Below are positions 9,735 to 19,693 of a stretch of DNA of 64,000 nt, in pieces. The position numbers and the translations under genes were made by a program. The notes beneath the pieces were generated by a model. It was not told the DNA's origin. It was given only the letters and a program-made list of their open reading frames with translations, and ran no database searches. The stretch's first letter is position 1; each line of letters opens with the position of its first letter. Source of the DNA: an uncultured Micrococcaceae bacterium (GTDB lineage Bacteria; Actinomycetota; Actinomycetes; Actinomycetales; Micrococcaceae); contig CANNAD010000001.1 in the NCBI GenBank assembly GCA_947502645.1, forward strand, positions 248,001 to 312,000, given 5' to 3'.

Positions 9735-9779
9735 AAAGAAACTCTTGGTGAGCCGGTCATTCCGGCCCACCAAGAGTTT
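9735..9779 (-). terminator. Hairpin terminator after rplO (end of spc operon)
   Basis: Long inverted repeat with 12-bp outer arms (9739-9750 and 9768-9779), extending inward with one mismatch, and a loop of about five bases. In minus-strand transcription it is followed by TTTCTTTGG. It lies between the rplO stop (9811) and the secY start (9622), separating the spc operon from secY-adk-map. A weak TATGCT hexamer at 9675-9680 is a possible secY -10 box. Confidence 0.7.
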
Positions 9780-9810
9780 ACATTAGGTGAAGCATGTCAC
9801 AATTCAGGGC

Positions 9811-10284
9811 CTAGACCTCTGAGGTCGAACCGCCCGCCGCTGCGATCTTGTCTGCAGCACCGGCGGAGAAGGCGTGAACCTTGACATCAACCTTGACGGT
9901 GATGTCACCGGATCCGAGCACCTTGACCAGCTGGTTCTTGCGAACAGCGCCCTTTTCAACGAGCTTGTCCACGGTCACTTCACCGCCATCGGGGAAAAGT
10001 GCCGAGATCTTGTCCAGGTTGACTACCTGGAACTCCACGCGGAACGGGTTTTTGAAGCCACGCAGTTTCGGTAGGCGCATGTGCAGCGGAAGCTGCCCAC
10101 CAGCGAAACCAGCCTTGACCTGGTAACGAGCCTTCGTACCCTTGGTACCACGACCTGCGGTCTTACCCTTGGACGCTTCACCACGACCAACGCGGGTCTT
10201 GGCGGTGCGTGCTCCCGGGGCGGGACGCAGGTGGTGTACCTTCAGCGCGTGTTCGCGACCGTTTTCTACACTTTCGTGTTCCAT
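9811..10284 (-). CDS. rplO: 50S ribosomal protein L15
   Basis: Late-assembly large-subunit protein. The 157-residue product has [20 protein letters not shown] near the N-terminus followed by the glycine-rich [10 protein letters not shown] segment typical of L15, and the [10 protein letters not shown] segment. The first dozen residues ([12 protein letters not shown]) are a lineage-type extension. Its ATG overlaps the rpmD stop (TAATG), a sign of translational coupling. It is the last gene of the spc operon. Confidence 0.98.
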   Translation of the reverse strand: MEHESVENGREHALKVHHLRPAPGARTAKTRVGRGEASKGKTAGRGTKGTKARYQVKAGFAGGQLPLHMRLPKLRGFKNPFRVEFQVVNLDKISALFPDGGEVTVDKLVEKGAVRKNQLVKVLGSGDITVKVDVKVHAFSAGAADKIAAAGGSTSEV

Positions 10285-10490
10285 TACTTGGCCTCCTCAA
10301 CCTTGATCAGGTGAGAAACAGTGTTGGCCATTCCAACCGTCACAGCGTCAGCGTCGCGGACAACAGTCTGTCCGATCCGCTTCAGACCCAGTGAACGCAG
10401 AGTGTCACGCTGGTTCTGCTTGCCACCAATACCGGACTTGATCTGTGTGATCTCCAGCTTTGCGCTGGAAGGGATCAGGTTCTTTGCCAT
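10284..10490 (-). CDS. rpmD: 50S ribosomal protein L30
   Basis: Small large-subunit protein, 68 residues, with the family segments [20 protein letters not shown] and [14 protein letters not shown]. Length is normal. It begins three bases after the rpsE stop and overlaps rplO by one base in a TAATG junction, so all three are probably one transcript. Confidence 0.98.
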   Translation of the reverse strand: MAKNLIPSSAKLEITQIKSGIGGKQNQRDTLRSLGLKRIGQTVVRDADAVTVGMANTVSHLIKVEEAK

Positions 10491-10493
10491 AAC

Positions 10494-11216
10494 TCAGACA
10501 CCTGCCTTCTGGTTCTGAATGTTACGCAGCATCGAGCTTGATGCGACCTCGTCCAGCGGCAGGCCACGACGGGCTGCAACTGCCTGAGGTTCCTCGAGCA
10601 TCTGCAGCGCGGCAACAGTCGCGTGAACGATGTTGATGGCGTTGGCAGACCCGAGGGACTTCGAGAGGACATCGTGGATACCTGCGCACTCGAGCACTGC
10701 ACGCACAGGACCACCGGCGATAACACCGGTACCCGGCGACGCCGGACGGAGCAGGACGACGCCTGCAGCGGCTTCACCCTGTACCAGGTGAGGAACGGTG
10801 CCACCGATGCGAGGGACGCGGAAGAAGGACTTCTTCGCTTCCTCGACACCCTTGGCAATAGCGGAGGGAACTTCCTTCGCCTTACCGTAGCCGACTCCGA
10901 CCATGCCGTTACCGTCACCGACGATTACCAGGGCGGTGAAGCTAAAGCGACGCCCACCCTTGACAACCTTGGATACGCGGTTGATGGTAACAACCCGCTC
11001 GATGAACTTGTCTTTGTCGTCGTTGCGACCGCCATCGCGGCCTCCGCGACCACCACGGTCACCACGGCCACCGCCGCTATTGCCACCGCGTTCGTTCCGG
11101 CGTCCGCCGCGGCGGTCATCTCCGGTTCCACCAGCAGTGTTCGTGGCAGTCTCAGTTGCTTCAGCAGCTTTAGCTTCAGTCACCTGATTTTCCTTTTCAT
11201 TGTTTACCTCGGTCAC
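10494..11216 (-). CDS. rpsE: 30S ribosomal protein S5 with RGG-rich N-terminal extension
   Basis: Small-subunit protein S5, involved in decoding accuracy and mRNA unwinding. Residues from about 70 on are canonical S5 ([45 protein letters not shown]). In front is a roughly 70-residue low-complexity extension: an acidic/Ala start followed by many RGG and GGR repeats. The chosen start is GTG 11216, which overlaps the rplR stop; an in-frame GTG (codon 12) preceded by AAGGAA is an alternative. Total 240 residues against about 165-200 in other phyla. Confidence 0.96.
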   Translation of the reverse strand: MTEVNNEKENQVTEAKAAEATETATNTAGGTGDDRRGGRRNERGGNSGGGRGDRGGRGGRDGGRNDDKDKFIERVVTINRVSKVVKGGRRFSFTALVIVGDGNGMVGVGYGKAKEVPSAIAKGVEEAKKSFFRVPRIGGTVPHLVQGEAAAGVVLLRPASPGTGVIAGGPVRAVLECAGIHDVLSKSLGSANAINIVHATVAALQMLEEPQAVAARRGLPLDEVASSSMLRNIQNQKAGV

Positions 11217-11596
11217 AGTGCCAGCCCACCTTCACGTGCGCCGTCGGCGATCGCTGCGATGCGGCCGTGGTACTTGTTACCACCACGGTCGAATACGACA
11301 GCTTCAATACCCGCAGCCTTGGCGCGCTCAGCTACCAGTTCACCGACGCGACGGGCTTTCGCCGTCTTATCAGCTTCAAGTGAGCGAAGATCCGCTTCCA
11401 GGGTCGATGCCGAGGCCAGCGTTACGCCGCGGCTGTCATCGACAACCTGAACGAACATGTGACGGGCTGAACGGTTGACGACCAGACGAGGCCGTACAGC
11501 AGTTCCGGTGATGCGCTTGCGCACGCGCAGGTGACGGCGGCTGCGCTGGGCAGACTTACTCTTGCCACGCAGTTTGGCGTTAATTCCAAGTGCCAT
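11213..11596 (-). CDS. rplR: 50S ribosomal protein L18
   Basis: 5S rRNA-binding protein of the central protuberance. The 127-residue product starts [20 protein letters not shown] and carries [20 protein letters not shown] and the C-terminal [20 protein letters not shown] motif. Full length. It begins two bases after the rplF stop and overlaps rpsE at its own stop. Confidence 0.99.
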   Translation of the reverse strand: MALGINAKLRGKSKSAQRSRRHLRVRKRITGTAVRPRLVVNRSARHMFVQVVDDSRGVTLASASTLEADLRSLEADKTAKARRVGELVAERAKAAGIEAVVFDRGGNKYHGRIAAIADGAREGGLAL

Positions 11597-11598
11597 GA

Positions 11599-12135
11599 TT
11601 ACTTACCAGCCTTTCCGACCTTGCGGCGGATAACCTCGCCGGCATAGCGCACGCCCTTGCCCTTATACGGGTCGGGACGGCGTAGCTTGCGAATATTGGC
11701 AGCAACTTCGCCTACCTGCTGCTTGTCGATGCCCGAAACGGAAAGCTTTGTGGGGCTTTCCACTGTCAGGGTGATTCCCTGCGGCGCCTTGATGGGTACC
11801 GGGTGGCTGTAGCCAAGCGCGAACTCGAGGTCCGAGCCCTTGGCAACCACGCGGTAACCCGTACCAACGATTTCAAGTTTCTTCTCGTAGCCTGCAGTAA
11901 CACCCTGGATCATGTTGTTGATCAGTGTGCGGGTGAGGCCGTGAAGCGAACGGGACTCGCGATCATCATTCGGTCGGGCGACGGTGATGGTGGTGTCAAC
12001 AAGTTCGACAGTGATCGGGTTGGCCACAGTGTGGCTCAGCTCGCCCTTGGCGCCCTTGACGGAAACAAGGTTTCCATCGACTTTGACCTCAACGCCGGCG
12101 GGTACCGAGATGGGGAGACGTCCAATACGTGACAT
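11599..12135 (-). CDS. rplF: 50S ribosomal protein L6
   Basis: Large-subunit protein near the sarcin-ricin loop. The 178-residue product begins [20 protein letters not shown] and ends with the family [20 protein letters not shown] motif and a basic tail. Normal length. It follows rpsH by 27 bp and is followed immediately by rplR. Confidence 0.99.
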   Translation of the reverse strand: MSRIGRLPISVPAGVEVKVDGNLVSVKGAKGELSHTVANPITVELVDTTITVARPNDDRESRSLHGLTRTLINNMIQGVTAGYEKKLEIVGTGYRVVAKGSDLEFALGYSHPVPIKAPQGITLTVESPTKLSVSGIDKQQVGEVAANIRKLRRPDPYKGKGVRYAGEVIRRKVGKAGK

Positions 12136-12162
12136 TATTCTCTACTCCTTCTCTGTTTCCGG

Positions 12163-12561
12163 TTACCAGACGTACGCGAGGACTTCGCCGCCCACGCCCT
12201 TCTTCGCGGCCTGACGATCAGTCAGCAGGCCGGAAGAAGTGGACAGGATTGCGATGCCCAGGCCGCCAAGGACGTTAGGCAGGTTGGTGGACTTTGCGTA
12301 TACGCGAAGACCTGGCTTGGAGATTCGGCGGATACCGGCAATGGAACGCTCCCTGTTGGAACCAAACTTCAGTTCCATGGTCAACGTCTTACCGACCTCA
12401 GCTTCCTCTTCCTTCCAGCCCTTGATGTAGCCTTCGGCCTTCAGGATGTCGGCAACACGTGCCTTGAGCTTGCTGTAAGGCATAGACACGGTGTCGTGGT
12501 ATGCCGAGTTTGCATTGCGCAGACGCGTAAGCATGTCTGCGACAGGATCTGTCATAGTCAT
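12163..12561 (-). CDS. rpsH: 30S ribosomal protein S8
   Basis: 16S rRNA-binding protein needed for central-domain assembly; in E. coli S8 represses the spc operon. The 132-residue product begins [20 protein letters not shown] and has [20 protein letters not shown] near its C-terminus. The usual upstream neighbour rpsN (S14) is absent: only 89 bp separate rpsH from rplE. Confidence 0.99.
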   Translation of the reverse strand: MTMTDPVADMLTRLRNANSAYHDTVSMPYSKLKARVADILKAEGYIKGWKEEEAEVGKTLTMELKFGSNRERSIAGIRRISKPGLRVYAKSTNLPNVLGGLGIAILSTSSGLLTDRQAAKKGVGGEVLAYVW

Positions 12562-12650
12562 TTGGGCTCTTGCCCTTCCTCGAAACGGTTTCCACCGGAC
12601 CGTCAGTCATTGACGACGACCAGCGGTCAGCGGACCTGTCAGGTAGTTAG

Positions 12651-13238
12651 TTAGTCTTCGGTTCTGAACGGGAAGCCAAGCGCCTTCAAGAGTGCACGGC
12701 CTTCATCGTCGGTCTTGGCAGTCGTGACTACCGTTATATCCATGCCTCGCACGCGATCGATCCGGTCCTGGTCGATCTCGTGGAACATGGACTGTTCGGT
12801 CAAACCGAAAGTGTAGTTCCCGTTTCCGTCAAACTGCTTGCCGCTCAAGCCGCGGAAGTCGCGGATACGAGGCAGCGCCAGGCTGACCAGACGGTCCACG
12901 AATTCCCACATGCGGTCACCGCGCAGTGTTGCGTGTGCACCGATGGGCATTCCCTCGCGCAGCTTGAACTGAGCGATGGACTTGCGGGCTTTGGTGACCT
13001 GCGGCTTCTGACCTGTGATCAGCGTCAGATCCTTGATGGCTCCGTCGATGAGCTTGGAGTCCTTGGCGGCATCTCCAACACCCATGTTGACGACAACCTT
13101 CGTCAGGCGGGGAATCTGGTTTACATTCGCGTAGTTGAACTCATCCTGAAGCGTCTTCTTGATCTCCGCTGCGAAGCGGGTCTTCAGACGGGGAACGATC
13201 GACGACGCAGTCGAAGTCTCAGACAGGGTTTCAGTCAT
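12651..13238 (-). CDS. rplE: 50S ribosomal protein L5
   Basis: 5S rRNA-binding protein contacting the P-site tRNA. The 195-residue product contains [35 protein letters not shown] and [21 protein letters not shown] dozen or so N-terminal residues extend beyond the E. coli protein. Its ATG overlaps the rplX stop by one base (TGATG). Confidence 0.99.
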   Translation of the reverse strand: MTETLSETSTASSIVPRLKTRFAAEIKKTLQDEFNYANVNQIPRLTKVVVNMGVGDAAKDSKLIDGAIKDLTLITGQKPQVTKARKSIAQFKLREGMPIGAHATLRGDRMWEFVDRLVSLALPRIRDFRGLSGKQFDGNGNYTFGLTEQSMFHEIDQDRIDRVRGMDITVVTTAKTDDEGRALLKALGFPFRTED

Positions 13239-13597
13239 CAGAGGTCCTTCCCGGATGCCTTGGCCACGCGGATACGGACAGGCTTTTCACGGCCGTTGAC
13301 CACGCGGGTGTCGATGCGGTAACCGACGCGGGTCGGCTTCTTCGTCTCTGGGTCCACAACAGCAACGTTGGACACGTGGATCGGCGCCTCGACGGTCTCG
13401 ATGCCACCTGACTTTGCGCCACTCTGGTCTTGGCCCACACGGGTGTGCTTGGTGACCCTGTTGATGCCCTCAACGAGAACGCGATTGGTGGACGGGAAGA
13501 CCTTGAGGACCTTGCCCTGCTTGCCGCGGTCTCCGCCGCGATCCTGCTTGCCGCCTGTGATGACCTGGACGAGATCGCCCTTCTTGATCTTTGCCAT
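13238..13597 (-). CDS. rplX: 50S ribosomal protein L24
   Basis: Assembly-initiator protein at the peptide exit. The 119-residue product begins with [20 protein letters not shown] (KOW motif) and contains [16 protein letters not shown]. Slightly longer than the E. coli protein at the C-terminus. It starts three bases after the rplN stop and is coupled to rplE. Confidence 0.99.
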   Translation of the reverse strand: MAKIKKGDLVQVITGGKQDRGGDRGKQGKVLKVFPSTNRVLVEGINRVTKHTRVGQDQSGAKSGGIETVEAPIHVSNVAVVDPETKKPTRVGYRIDTRVVNGREKPVRIRVAKASGKDL

Positions 13598-13600
13598 GAG

Positions 13601-13969
13601 TTAGAGCACCTCCGGAGCAAGCGAGACGATCTTCATGAACTTCTTGTCGCGAAGTTCGCGCCCAACCGGGCCGAAGATACGGGTACCGCGGGGGTCGCCG
13701 TCGTTCTTCAAGATCACTGCCGCATTTTCGTCAAACTTGATGTAGGAACCATCGCTACGGCGGCGTTCCTTCTTGGTGCGGACGATGACGGCTTTGACGA
13801 CGTCGCCCTTCTTTACGTTACCGCCGGGAATTGCATCCTTGACGGTGGCAACGATTACGTCGCCGATGCCTGCGTAGCGACGGCCTGATCCGCCGAGAAC
13901 ACGGATGGTCAAGATTTCCTTGGCCCCAGTGTTGTCGGCGATCTTAAGTCGCGACTCCTGCTGAATCAC
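13601..13969 (-). CDS. rplN: 50S ribosomal protein L14
   Basis: Interface protein forming bridge B8 and part of the L3-L14-L19 cluster. The 122-residue product starts [20 protein letters not shown] and has [20 protein letters not shown], normal for the family. It is the first gene of the spc block and is separated from rpsQ by 381 bp, unlike the tight fusion of the S10 and spc operons in some phyla. Confidence 0.99.
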   Translation of the reverse strand: MIQQESRLKIADNTGAKEILTIRVLGGSGRRYAGIGDVIVATVKDAIPGGNVKKGDVVKAVIVRTKKERRRSDGSYIKFDENAAVILKNDGDPRGTRIFGPVGRELRDKKFMKIVSLAPEVL

Positions 13970-14350
13970 TTATTACTCCTGTCGTCGCGCTGGTTCTCTG
14001 ATCAGAGCCTTGCGGAACGGATACGGTGGACCCATATTTAGCAGTAGCCCAAGACCACACACCTCAAAATATGGGGATTTGCCCTGACATCCAGTCGGCG
14101 GAGGTGGATAGTCTCCTCAAACTGGACAGGCAAGATTACTAGTTTATTACCAAACGTCTCCAGTCGCGAAATCCTGACCAGTTTGGTCAGTCGCTCGGAC
14201 CGTCGTCGTTGTCCTGCGGAACCGCATTGGCTCCTCGCCCTGCATCCTTTGGCGACCGGAGTCGACAACGCATGAGGGAAAATTGGAGGCGGTCCGACTC
14301 CTCTTTCGAGGAGCCGGACCGGAGGCACCAGACTGGCCGGTGCCAGGTTA
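13970..14350 (-). promoter_or_regulatory. rpsQ-rplN intergenic region: end of S10 operon and start of spc operon
   Basis: No gene is supported in these 381 bp. From the rpsQ side it contains a small GC-rich hairpin (GGCACC/GGTGCC arms, 14325-14344), the larger hairpin listed separately, and a perfect 6-bp inverted repeat CTGACC/GGTCAG at 14174-14190. Below that, a minus-strand TAATCT hexamer near 14132 could be a -10 box for rplN, but its -35 is poor. I infer separate promoters for the two operons. Confidence 0.45.
14291..14320 (-). terminator. Hairpin terminator candidate after rpsQ
   Basis: Inverted repeat of two 6-bp blocks separated by one mismatched pair (arms 14291-14303 and 14308-14320) with a 4-nt loop. 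In minus-strand transcription it is followed by a mixed tract containing AATTTTCC rather than a clean U run, so termination efficiency is uncertain. Confidence 0.5.
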
Positions 14351-14641
14351 CTACTTGGCCTTTTCGATGACCTCGACCAGACGCCAGCGCTTGGTAGCGG
14401 AGAGCGGACGGGTCTCAGCAATCAGAACCAGGTCGCCGATGCCGGCGTCACCGAGTTCATCGTGAGCACTGACCTTCGTGCTGCGGCGGATGATCTTGCC
14501 GTAAAGCGCATGCTTTACACGATCCTCCACGCGCACAACGATGGTCTTCTCCATCTTGTCCGAAACCACGTAACCACGACGGGTCTTGCGATAGCCGCGG
14601 ACCTGGGCTTCTTCAGTCACGTTCGTTTCCTTCTCACTCAC
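14351..14641 (-). CDS. rpsQ: 30S ribosomal protein S17
   Basis: 16S rRNA-binding OB-fold protein. The 96-residue product has [20 protein letters not shown] and [20 protein letters not shown], canonical for S17, plus a short N-terminal extension. Its ATG overlaps the rpmC stop (ATGA). It is the last gene of the S10 operon, followed by hairpins. Confidence 0.99.
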   Translation of the reverse strand: MSEKETNVTEEAQVRGYRKTRRGYVVSDKMEKTIVVRVEDRVKHALYGKIIRRSTKVSAHDELGDAGIGDLVLIAETRPLSATKRWRLVEVIEKAK

Positions 14642-14961
14642 TTGGCATCATCCTCCGAGACCTCGGGCTCTTCAGCCTTGGAGGACTTCTTCTTGGAGGA
14701 CTTCTTCTCAGCCTTTGCTTCCTCTACGGGAGCAACGACCTCCGGGCGAATGCCCAGTTCGCGTTCGCGCAGCACAGTGTAGATACGCGCAATGTCGCGC
14801 TTGACCATGCGAAGCCGACCGTGGTTTTCCAGCTGGCCCGTGGCCGACTGGAACCGGAGGTTGAACAGCTCTTCCTTGGACTTGCGCAGTTCTTCAACGA
14901 GACGATCCTTATCGAAGCCGTCAAGCTGTTCGGTCTTGAGTTCCTTTGAACCAATAGCCAT
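14638..14961 (-). CDS. rpmC: 50S ribosomal protein L29 with lysine/glutamate-rich C-terminal tail
   Basis: Peptide-exit-tunnel protein and part of the docking site for trigger factor and SRP. The first 75 residues are L29 ([20 protein letters not shown], then [20 protein letters not shown]). A 30-residue charged tail ([20 protein letters not shown]) follows, giving 107 residues against about 65-75. It starts two bases after rplP and overlaps rpsQ. Confidence 0.98.
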   Translation of the reverse strand: MAIGSKELKTEQLDGFDKDRLVEELRKSKEELFNLRFQSATGQLENHGRLRMVKRDIARIYTVLRERELGIRPEVVAPVEEAKAEKKSSKKKSSKAEEPEVSEDDAK

Positions 14962-14963
14962 GT

Positions 14964-15380
14964 CTATTCACCACCCTCACGACGCACGATGCGTGCCTTC
15001 AACGGCAGCTTGTGGATCGCAAGACGCATGGCCTCGCGCGCTACCTCTTCACTGACACCGGAGAGCTCGAAGAGCACGCGTCCCGGCTTGACGTTGGCAA
15101 CCCACCACTCAGGGGAACCCTTACCGCTACCCATGCGGGTTTCAGCCGGCTTCTTCGTCAACGGACGGTCCGGATAAATGTTGATCCAGACCTTTCCGCC
15201 ACGCTTGATGTGACGGGTCATCGCGATACGGGCTGCTTCGATCTGACGGTTGGTGACGTAGGCCGGGCTCAGAGCCTGGATTCCCCATTCACCAAAGTTG
15301 ACCGAGGTGCCGCCCGTAGCAGCGCCGGAACGACCGGGGTGATGCTGCTTGCGGTACTTCACTCGACGTGGGATAAGCAT
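14964..15380 (-). CDS. rplP: 50S ribosomal protein L16
   Basis: Organises the A site of the large subunit. The 138-residue product begins [19 protein letters not shown] and contains [20 protein letters not shown] and [20 protein letters not shown]. Normal length. Its ATG immediately follows the rpsC stop with no gap. Confidence 0.99.
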   Translation of the reverse strand: MLIPRRVKYRKQHHPGRSGAATGGTSVNFGEWGIQALSPAYVTNRQIEAARIAMTRHIKRGGKVWINIYPDRPLTKKPAETRMGSGKGSPEWWVANVKPGRVLFELSGVSEEVAREAMRLAIHKLPLKARIVRREGGE

Positions 15381-16217
15381 TTAAGCCTTTCCTCCTTCTG
15401 CGGCCGGAGCTGCAGCGTCTGCTGCTGGAGCTTCGGTTGCCTGCGCGGCTTCCGCCGGAGCGGCCCCGCGGTCATTTGAACGACGACGACGGTCTCCACC
15501 ACCGGCCGGACCGCGTCCGGGGCGATCTCCGCCACGGCCACGGGACGGAGCTGCAGCCTGCTGCGCAGCCAGTTCCTTGGAAGTGACATCGCCCTTGTAG
15601 ATCCAGACCTTCACGCCGATACGACCGAAGGTGGTCTTGGCCTCGAAGAAGCCGTAATCGATGTTCGCGCGAAGCGTGTGCAGGGGCACGCGGCCTTCAC
15701 GGTAGAACTCCGAGCGGCTCATTTCAGCACCACCGAGGCGGCCGGAGCACTGGATACGGATACCCTTGGCTCCTGCGCGCTGTGCGGACTGCATAGCCTT
15801 CTTCATGGCCCGTCGGAATGCGACGCGCGATGAGAGCTGCTCAGCAACACCCTGGGCTACCAGTTGCGCTTCGATCTCCGGGTTCTTGACCTCGAGGATG
15901 TTCAGCTGCACCTGCTTGCCTGTGAGCTTTTCCAGCTCTCCACGGATGCGATCTGCTTCAGCGCCGCGGCGGCCGATTACGATGCCCGGACGTGCAGTGT
16001 GGATATCCACACGAACACGGTCACGGGTGCGCTCGATCTCTACCTTCGCGATGCCTGCGCGGTCCATGCCTGTGGACATGAGCTTGCGGATCAGGATGTC
16101 TTCGCGAACGAAGTCCTTGTACCGCTGGCCTGGCTTGGTGCTGTCCGCGTACCAGTGCGATACGTGGTCGGTGGTGATGCCGAGTCGGAACCCGTGCGGG
16201 TTAACTTTCTGTCCCAC
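15381..16217 (-). CDS. rpsC: 30S ribosomal protein S3 with basic/Ala-rich C-terminal tail
   Basis: Small-subunit head protein at the mRNA entry channel. GTG start immediately after the rplV TAA; the protein begins [20 protein letters not shown]. The KH domain carries [18 protein letters not shown] and the C-terminal domain [11 protein letters not shown]. After residue 220 is a roughly 55-residue tail, first Arg/Gly-rich then Ala/Glu-rich, making 278 residues against 233 in E. coli. Such tails are usual in actinobacteria. Confidence 0.99.
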   Translation of the reverse strand: MGQKVNPHGFRLGITTDHVSHWYADSTKPGQRYKDFVREDILIRKLMSTGMDRAGIAKVEIERTRDRVRVDIHTARPGIVIGRRGAEADRIRGELEKLTGKQVQLNILEVKNPEIEAQLVAQGVAEQLSSRVAFRRAMKKAMQSAQRAGAKGIRIQCSGRLGGAEMSRSEFYREGRVPLHTLRANIDYGFFEAKTTFGRIGVKVWIYKGDVTSKELAAQQAAAPSRGRGGDRPGRGPAGGGDRRRRSNDRGAAPAEAAQATEAPAADAAAPAAEGGKA

Positions 16218-16583
16218 TTAGCGGTCCTCCTCTTTCTCGGGGGTAGCGACGACAACCGTGATGTGGCTGGTGCGCTTCCTGATGCGGAAGGCGCGGCCCT
16301 GGGCCCGCGGCTGGAACCGCTTCATCGTTGTGCCTTCGTCAACAAATGCCTTGCTGATGAAGAGGTCTCCCTCGTCAAAGGCGATGCCTTCCCGATCCGC
16401 GCGGACGCGGGCGTTGGCCATAGCTGACTGTAATACCTTGAATACCGGCTCCGAAGCGCCTTGTTCGGCGAACTTCAGAATTGCCAGAGCCTCATTCGCT
16501 TGCTTGCCACGAACAAGGTTGACGACGCGCCGGGCCTTCATAGGCGTTACGCGGATATGACGCGCAATTGCCTTGGCTTCCAT
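16218..16583 (-). CDS. rplV: 50S ribosomal protein L22
   Basis: Exit-tunnel protein whose beta-hairpin lines the tunnel constriction. The 121-residue product begins [20 protein letters not shown] and carries the hairpin segment [20 protein letters not shown]. The frame opens further upstream (to 16805) but the family start is ATG 16583, preceded by GAAAGGAA. It is abutted by rpsC. Confidence 0.98.
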   Translation of the reverse strand: MEAKAIARHIRVTPMKARRVVNLVRGKQANEALAILKFAEQGASEPVFKVLQSAMANARVRADREGIAFDEGDLFISKAFVDEGTTMKRFQPRAQGRAFRIRKRTSHITVVVATPEKEEDR

Positions 16584-16621
16584 TGCTTTCCTTCTCTCGT
16601 CTTCTGCCGTCAGGAAAGCGC

Positions 16622-16903
16622 CTAGCGGCGCTTGCCCCGACGGTCGTCCTTCACATGGCCGCGGAATGTCCGCGTGAGCGCGAATTCGCCGAGCTTGTGC
16701 CCGACCATCGACTCGGTGACAAACACCGGAATGTGCTTGCGTCCGTCGTGTACGGCGATCGTGTGACCCAACATGTCGGGGACGATCATCGAACGGCGGG
16801 ACCACGTCTTGATGACGTTCTTGGTGCCCTTTTCGTTTTCTTTAGCTACCTTGAGGAACAGGTGCTGATCGACGAAGGGGCCTTTCTTCAGGCTGCGTGG
16901 CAT
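16622..16903 (-). CDS. rpsS: 30S ribosomal protein S19
   Basis: Head protein forming intersubunit bridges with S13. The 93-residue product begins [19 protein letters not shown] and includes [20 protein letters not shown] and [20 protein letters not shown]. Normal length and sequence. It lies 12 bp after rplB and 38 bp before rplV. Confidence 0.99.
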   Translation of the reverse strand: MPRSLKKGPFVDQHLFLKVAKENEKGTKNVIKTWSRRSMIVPDMLGHTIAVHDGRKHIPVFVTESMVGHKLGEFALTRTFRGHVKDDRRGKRR

Positions 16904-16915
16904 GTCTCCAGGCTC

Positions 16916-17755
16916 CTATCGCTTGTTCTTGCCGGAACGACGGCGACGCACAATTTGCTTGTCGCTCTCTTTATTGGCGTGACGGGTACGGCCCTCAGGC
17001 TTACCGTTCGGGTTGACCGGGTGACGTCCACCGGAGGTCTTGCCTTCACCACCACCATGCGGGTGATCAACAGGGTTCATGGCGACACCACGTACGGTCG
17101 GGCGAACGCCCTTCCAGCGCAGACGGCCAGCCTTGCCCCAGTTGATGTTGGACTGCTCGGCGTTGCCGACCTCACCAATGGTTGCGCGGCAGCGAGAGTC
17201 CACGTTACGGATTTCACCAGAAGGCAGACGCAGCTGGGCGTTCTTGCCTTCACGGGCCACCAGCTGAACCGAAGCACCAGCTGAACGGGCCATCTTGGCT
17301 CCCCCACCCGGACGCAGCTCCACAGCGTGGATAACAGTACCCACTGGGATGTTACGCAGCGGCAGGTTGTTACCTGGCTTGATATCAGCGCCCGCACCGG
17401 CTTCAACGAAGTCGCCCTGCTTGAGCTTGTTCGGCGCGATGATGTAGCGCTTCGTGCCATCAACATAGTGCAGCAGCGCAATGCGCGCCGTGCGGTTCGG
17501 GTCGTACTCGATCTCGGCAACGCGTGCGTTGACGCCGTCCTTGTCGTGGCGACGGAAGTCGATCAGACGGTACTGGCGCTTGTGGCCACCACCCTTGTGA
17601 CGGGTGGTGATCTTGCCGGAGTTGTTCCGGCCGCCCGTCTTGTGGAGCGGACGCAGCAGGGATTTCTCCGGCGTCGACCGCGTGATTTCTGTGAAGTCCG
17701 CTACGCTCGAGCCACGACGGCCCGGGGTAGTCGGCTTGTATTTACGGATTCCCAT
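16916..17755 (-). CDS. rplB: 50S ribosomal protein L2
   Basis: Central large-subunit protein required for subunit association and peptidyl transfer. The 279-residue product begins [20 protein letters not shown] and contains the conserved [20 protein letters not shown] motif with the functionally important histidine. Normal length. It sits between rplW (31 bp) and rpsS. Confidence 0.99.
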   Translation of the reverse strand: MGIRKYKPTTPGRRGSSVADFTEITRSTPEKSLLRPLHKTGGRNNSGKITTRHKGGGHKRQYRLIDFRRHDKDGVNARVAEIEYDPNRTARIALLHYVDGTKRYIIAPNKLKQGDFVEAGAGADIKPGNNLPLRNIPVGTVIHAVELRPGGGAKMARSAGASVQLVAREGKNAQLRLPSGEIRNVDSRCRATIGEVGNAEQSNINWGKAGRLRWKGVRPTVRGVAMNPVDHPHGGGEGKTSGGRHPVNPNGKPEGRTRHANKESDKQIVRRRRSGKNKR

Positions 17756-17786
17756 AGTTCATTTCCTCGTTAAAGTGGTCTCCGCC

Positions 17787-18092
17787 CTAGCTGAGCGGAC
17801 CGCCGAAGATGTCGATTGTGCCGTCCTTCAGGGTGACGATTGCACGCTTGGTGTCCTTACGTGCACCCCATCCGAACTTGGTGCGCTTGCGCTTACCGAC
17901 ACGGTTGATGGTGTTGATCGATTCAACCTTGACCGAAAAAATCTTCTCGATGGCAAGTTTGATTTCGGTCTTGTTTGAACGCGGGTCCACGAGGAAGGTG
18001 TACTTACCTTCATCGATCAGGCCGTAGCTCTTTTCCGAAACGACTGGTGCAAGCACCACGTCCCGGGGGTCCTTTGAGATGGTCGCGCTCAT
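17787..18092 (-). CDS. rplW: 50S ribosomal protein L23
   Basis: Exit-site protein and main docking point for trigger factor and SRP. The 101-residue product has [20 protein letters not shown] and [20 protein letters not shown]. Normal length. Its ATG overlaps the rplD stop by four bases (ATGA). Confidence 0.99.
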   Translation of the reverse strand: MSATISKDPRDVVLAPVVSEKSYGLIDEGKYTFLVDPRSNKTEIKLAIEKIFSVKVESINTINRVGKRKRTKFGWGARKDTKRAIVTLKDGTIDIFGGPLS

Positions 18093-18712
18093 TTTGCGGC
18101 CTCCTTAGCAGTGTTCTTGCCAACGAAAGCATCGTAGGCAGCCTTGGTGAAGACCACGTCATCCGATACGAGCACGTCATAGGTGTTCAGCTGATCCTGG
18201 TAGATCACATGAACGTTCTCGAGGTTGCGCACGGACAGTGCCGCGACATCGTTCTCGCGTTCGATGACGACGAGCAGACGCTTGCGTGCCGAAACGGCGC
18301 GCAGGGCGGTCATCGATCCCTTGGTCGAAGGCGTGTCGCCCTGGCCGAGAGCTTCGATCACGTGAATGCGGTCGTTGCGTGCCCGATCCGAGAGTGCGCC
18401 ACGGAGTGCAGCTGCCTTCATCTTCTTGGGCGTGCGCTGGCTGTAGTCGCGGGGCGTGGGCCCGTGCACAACTCCACCACCGGTCATGTGCGGCGCGCGG
18501 ATTGAACCCTGACGGGCACGTCCGGTTCCCTTCTGCTTGAAGGGTTTGCGACCGGCACCCGACACCTCGGCACGGGTCTTGGTCTTGTGGGTTCCCTGAC
18601 GGGCAGCGGCCAGCTGGGCCACCACTACCTGGTGCATCAGGGGCACGTTGGTCTGGACATCGAAGATCTCGGCTGGGAGATCAACATTGATGGTCTTGGT
18701 ATCGATTGCCAT
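18089..18712 (-). CDS. rplD: 50S ribosomal protein L4
   Basis: Tunnel-constriction protein; in proteobacteria it also autoregulates the S10 operon. The 207-residue product carries the extended-loop motif [20 protein letters not shown] followed by [17 protein letters not shown]. Normal length. It starts four bases after rplC and overlaps rplW. The long leader before rpsJ leaves room for S10 leader control, but no E. coli-type L4 site can be recognised by eye. Confidence 0.99.
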   Translation of the reverse strand: MAIDTKTINVDLPAEIFDVQTNVPLMHQVVVAQLAAARQGTHKTKTRAEVSGAGRKPFKQKGTGRARQGSIRAPHMTGGGVVHGPTPRDYSQRTPKKMKAAALRGALSDRARNDRIHVIEALGQGDTPSTKGSMTALRAVSARKRLLVVIERENDVAALSVRNLENVHVIYQDQLNTYDVLVSDDVVFTKAAYDAFVGKNTAKEAAK

Positions 18713-18716
18713 CGAA

Positions 18717-19367
18717 CTAGGCTCCCTTCACAGCGGTGCGGACGAGAACGACCGAACCGCGGGCGCCGGGGACGGCACCCTTGATCAGCAGCAGCGACTT
18801 CTCGGCATCCACACCGTGAACCGTGAGGTTCATCGTGGTGTGGCGAACGGCGCCCATACGGCCCGCCATCCGCATACCCTTGAAGACACGGCCCGGGGTT
18901 GATGCGCCACCGATGGAGCCAGGCTTGCGGTGGTTCTTGTGAGCACCGTGCGAAGCACCGACGCCCGAGAAGCCGTGGCGCTTCATGACGCCAGCGAAGC
19001 CTTTACCCTTGGTGGTGCCGACGACGTCGACCTTCTGGCCGGACTCAAAAACCTCTACGGAGAGTTCCTGTCCGAGCTCATACGATGCAGCGTCAGCTGT
19101 ACGCAGTTCAACAACGTGACGACGTGCGGTGACGCCAGCCTTCTCGAAGTGACCTGCCAGTGGCTTTGTAACCTTGCGTGGGTCGATCTGGCCATAGCCG
19201 ATCTGGACCGACGTGTAACCATCAGCGTCAGCATTGCGCAGCTGGGTTACGACGTTGGAGTCGGCCTGAACAACAGTCACCGGGATCAGGCGATTGTTCT
19301 CATCCCACACCTGGGTCATGCCGAGCTTCGTGCCCAGCAGTCCTTTTACATTACGGATTACGGTCAT
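18717..19367 (-). CDS. rplC: 50S ribosomal protein L3
   Basis: Early assembly protein reaching toward the peptidyl-transferase centre. The 216-residue product has [20 protein letters not shown] and [20 protein letters not shown], followed by the loop [20 protein letters not shown]. Normal length. It lies 17 bp after rpsJ and 4 bp before rplD. Confidence 0.99.
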   Translation of the reverse strand: MTVIRNVKGLLGTKLGMTQVWDENNRLIPVTVVQADSNVVTQLRNADADGYTSVQIGYGQIDPRKVTKPLAGHFEKAGVTARRHVVELRTADAASYELGQELSVEVFESGQKVDVVGTTKGKGFAGVMKRHGFSGVGASHGAHKNHRKPGSIGGASTPGRVFKGMRMAGRMGAVRHTTMNLTVHGVDAEKSLLLIKGAVPGARGSVVLVRTAVKGA

Positions 19368-19384
19368 AGTTTCTCAGCACCTCC

Positions 19385-19693
19385 CTACAGTTTGATTTCG
19401 ATATTCACGTCAGCCGGCAGGTCAAGACGCATGAGCGAATCAACTGCCTTGGGCGTGGGGTCGATGATGTCGATCAGACGCTTGTGCGTGCGCATTTCGA
19501 AGTGCTCGCGGCTGTCCTTGTACTTGTGCGGCGAACGGATAACGCAGTAGACGTTCTTCTCCGTTGGCAGCGGCACAGGGCCAACTACCGTTGCGCCTGC
19601 ACGCGTGACCGTCTCAACGATCTTCCGGGCCGAAACGTCAATGACCTCGTGGTCATATGACTTCAGCCGGATGCGGATTTTTTGTCCCGCCAT
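19385..19693 (-). CDS. rpsJ: 30S ribosomal protein S10
   Basis: Small-subunit protein and NusB partner in antitermination. The 102-residue product begins [19 protein letters not shown] and carries [20 protein letters not shown] and [20 protein letters not shown]. Normal length; tetracycline-site residues were not analysed. It is the first gene of the S10 operon and is preceded by a 358-bp leader region. Confidence 0.99.

Noticed and set aside
14285-14290. Clean intrinsic terminator after rpsQ
   Set aside because: Only a mixed A/T tract follows the hairpin; kept as a candidate with moderate confidence rather than as a definite terminator.
14038-14421. Minus-strand open frame in the rpsQ-rplN gap
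   Set aside because: It overlaps rpsQ out of frame, spans two hairpins and has no recognisable product; the gap is better explained as terminator plus promoter.
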